This document shows positions 63,801 to 64,000 of a stretch of 64,000 nt of DNA, piece after piece. Every line of letters starts with the position of its first letter. The stretch's first letter is position 1. Origin of the DNA: Erythrocercus mccallii (lineage: Eukaryota > Chordata > Aves > Passeriformes > Dicruridae); the NCBI GenBank assembly GCA_013397435.1, contig VZRG01000773.1:16278-80277 (forward strand), read 5' to 3'. Made by a program: the position numbers and the translations under genes. The notes under the pieces are model-generated. The model did no database searches. It saw only the letters and a program-made list of their open reading frames with translations, and was not told where the DNA came from.

Positions 63801-64000
63801 ACATCAGTTTCTACCAGGTCACAGTTTTCTGTCACATAAAATGTCAGGATATGGTCTTCCATATTTCACTATTGCTATCCTGCCATTTAATTTAATAACA
63901 GCTAAATATCAAGTGGTTACTATTTTGATGCTGTGTTCCATCAGCCATTGAATTAGAAATAATGAGACAAATCTAAATTTGTGATTCATGGTGAACTGCC
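60861..64000. other. AT-rich terminal interval
   Basis: No exon, RNA gene or known repeat could be supported. The longest open frames (about 106 codons at 63317-63637 plus and 103 codons at 62770-63081 minus) resemble no family I know and lack clear splice context. Confidence 0.5.

Noticed and set aside
1..64000. CRISPR arrays, bacterial operons, phage modules, tRNA or rRNA genes.
   Set aside because: None were seen; the window is vertebrate nuclear DNA with split genes and avian repeats.

Overview
This is a stretch of bird nuclear genome, probably from a songbird (passerine). The evidence is vertebrate split genes with GT-AG introns, a CR1 LINE 3' end (about 59.1-59.6 kb), and two LTR-like sequences that resemble passerine endogenous-retrovirus LTRs. 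There are no bacterial operons, phage genes or CRISPR arrays. Most long single-frame ORFs are chance ORFs or shadows; the real genes had to be assembled exon by exon.

Layout. (1) 1.0-5.3 kb, plus strand: a complete 12-exon CHRNG gene (muscle nicotinic acetylcholine receptor gamma subunit, 509 aa). It has paired E-boxes just upstream and a poly(A) signal just downstream. (2) 12.5-28.3 kb, minus strand: a complete 7-exon EIF4E2 (4EHP, cap-binding translational repressor, 236 aa), starting in a CpG island at about 28.3 kb and converging on CHRNG. (3) 28.5-41.9 kb: a mostly gene-free interval. It holds possible diverged coding exons (a HIT-domain-like exon at 34.0 kb and an unassigned exon pair at 31.3-32.3 kb), one relict cytochrome P450 exon 6 at 37.2 kb, and a GC-rich LTR at 39.5-40.1 kb. 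(4) 41.95-52.17 kb, minus strand: a complete, apparently functional 9-exon CYP2-family cytochrome P450 (490 aa). (5) 52.2-64 kb: mostly AT-rich, with a CR1 element and a CpG island at 60.4-60.85 kb that looks like the promoter of a gene I could not identify.

The three genes do not form a pathway. CHRNG builds the muscle receptor channel, EIF4E2 represses translation, and the P450 is a microsomal monooxygenase. CHRNG next to EIF4E2 matches the human 2q37 neighbourhood, but here the two genes converge, whereas I recall both being on the same strand in human. I found no convincing new biological system. The best follow-up leads are the HIT-like exon, the relict P450 exon, the LTR with two CTCF-like motifs, and the orphan CpG island.
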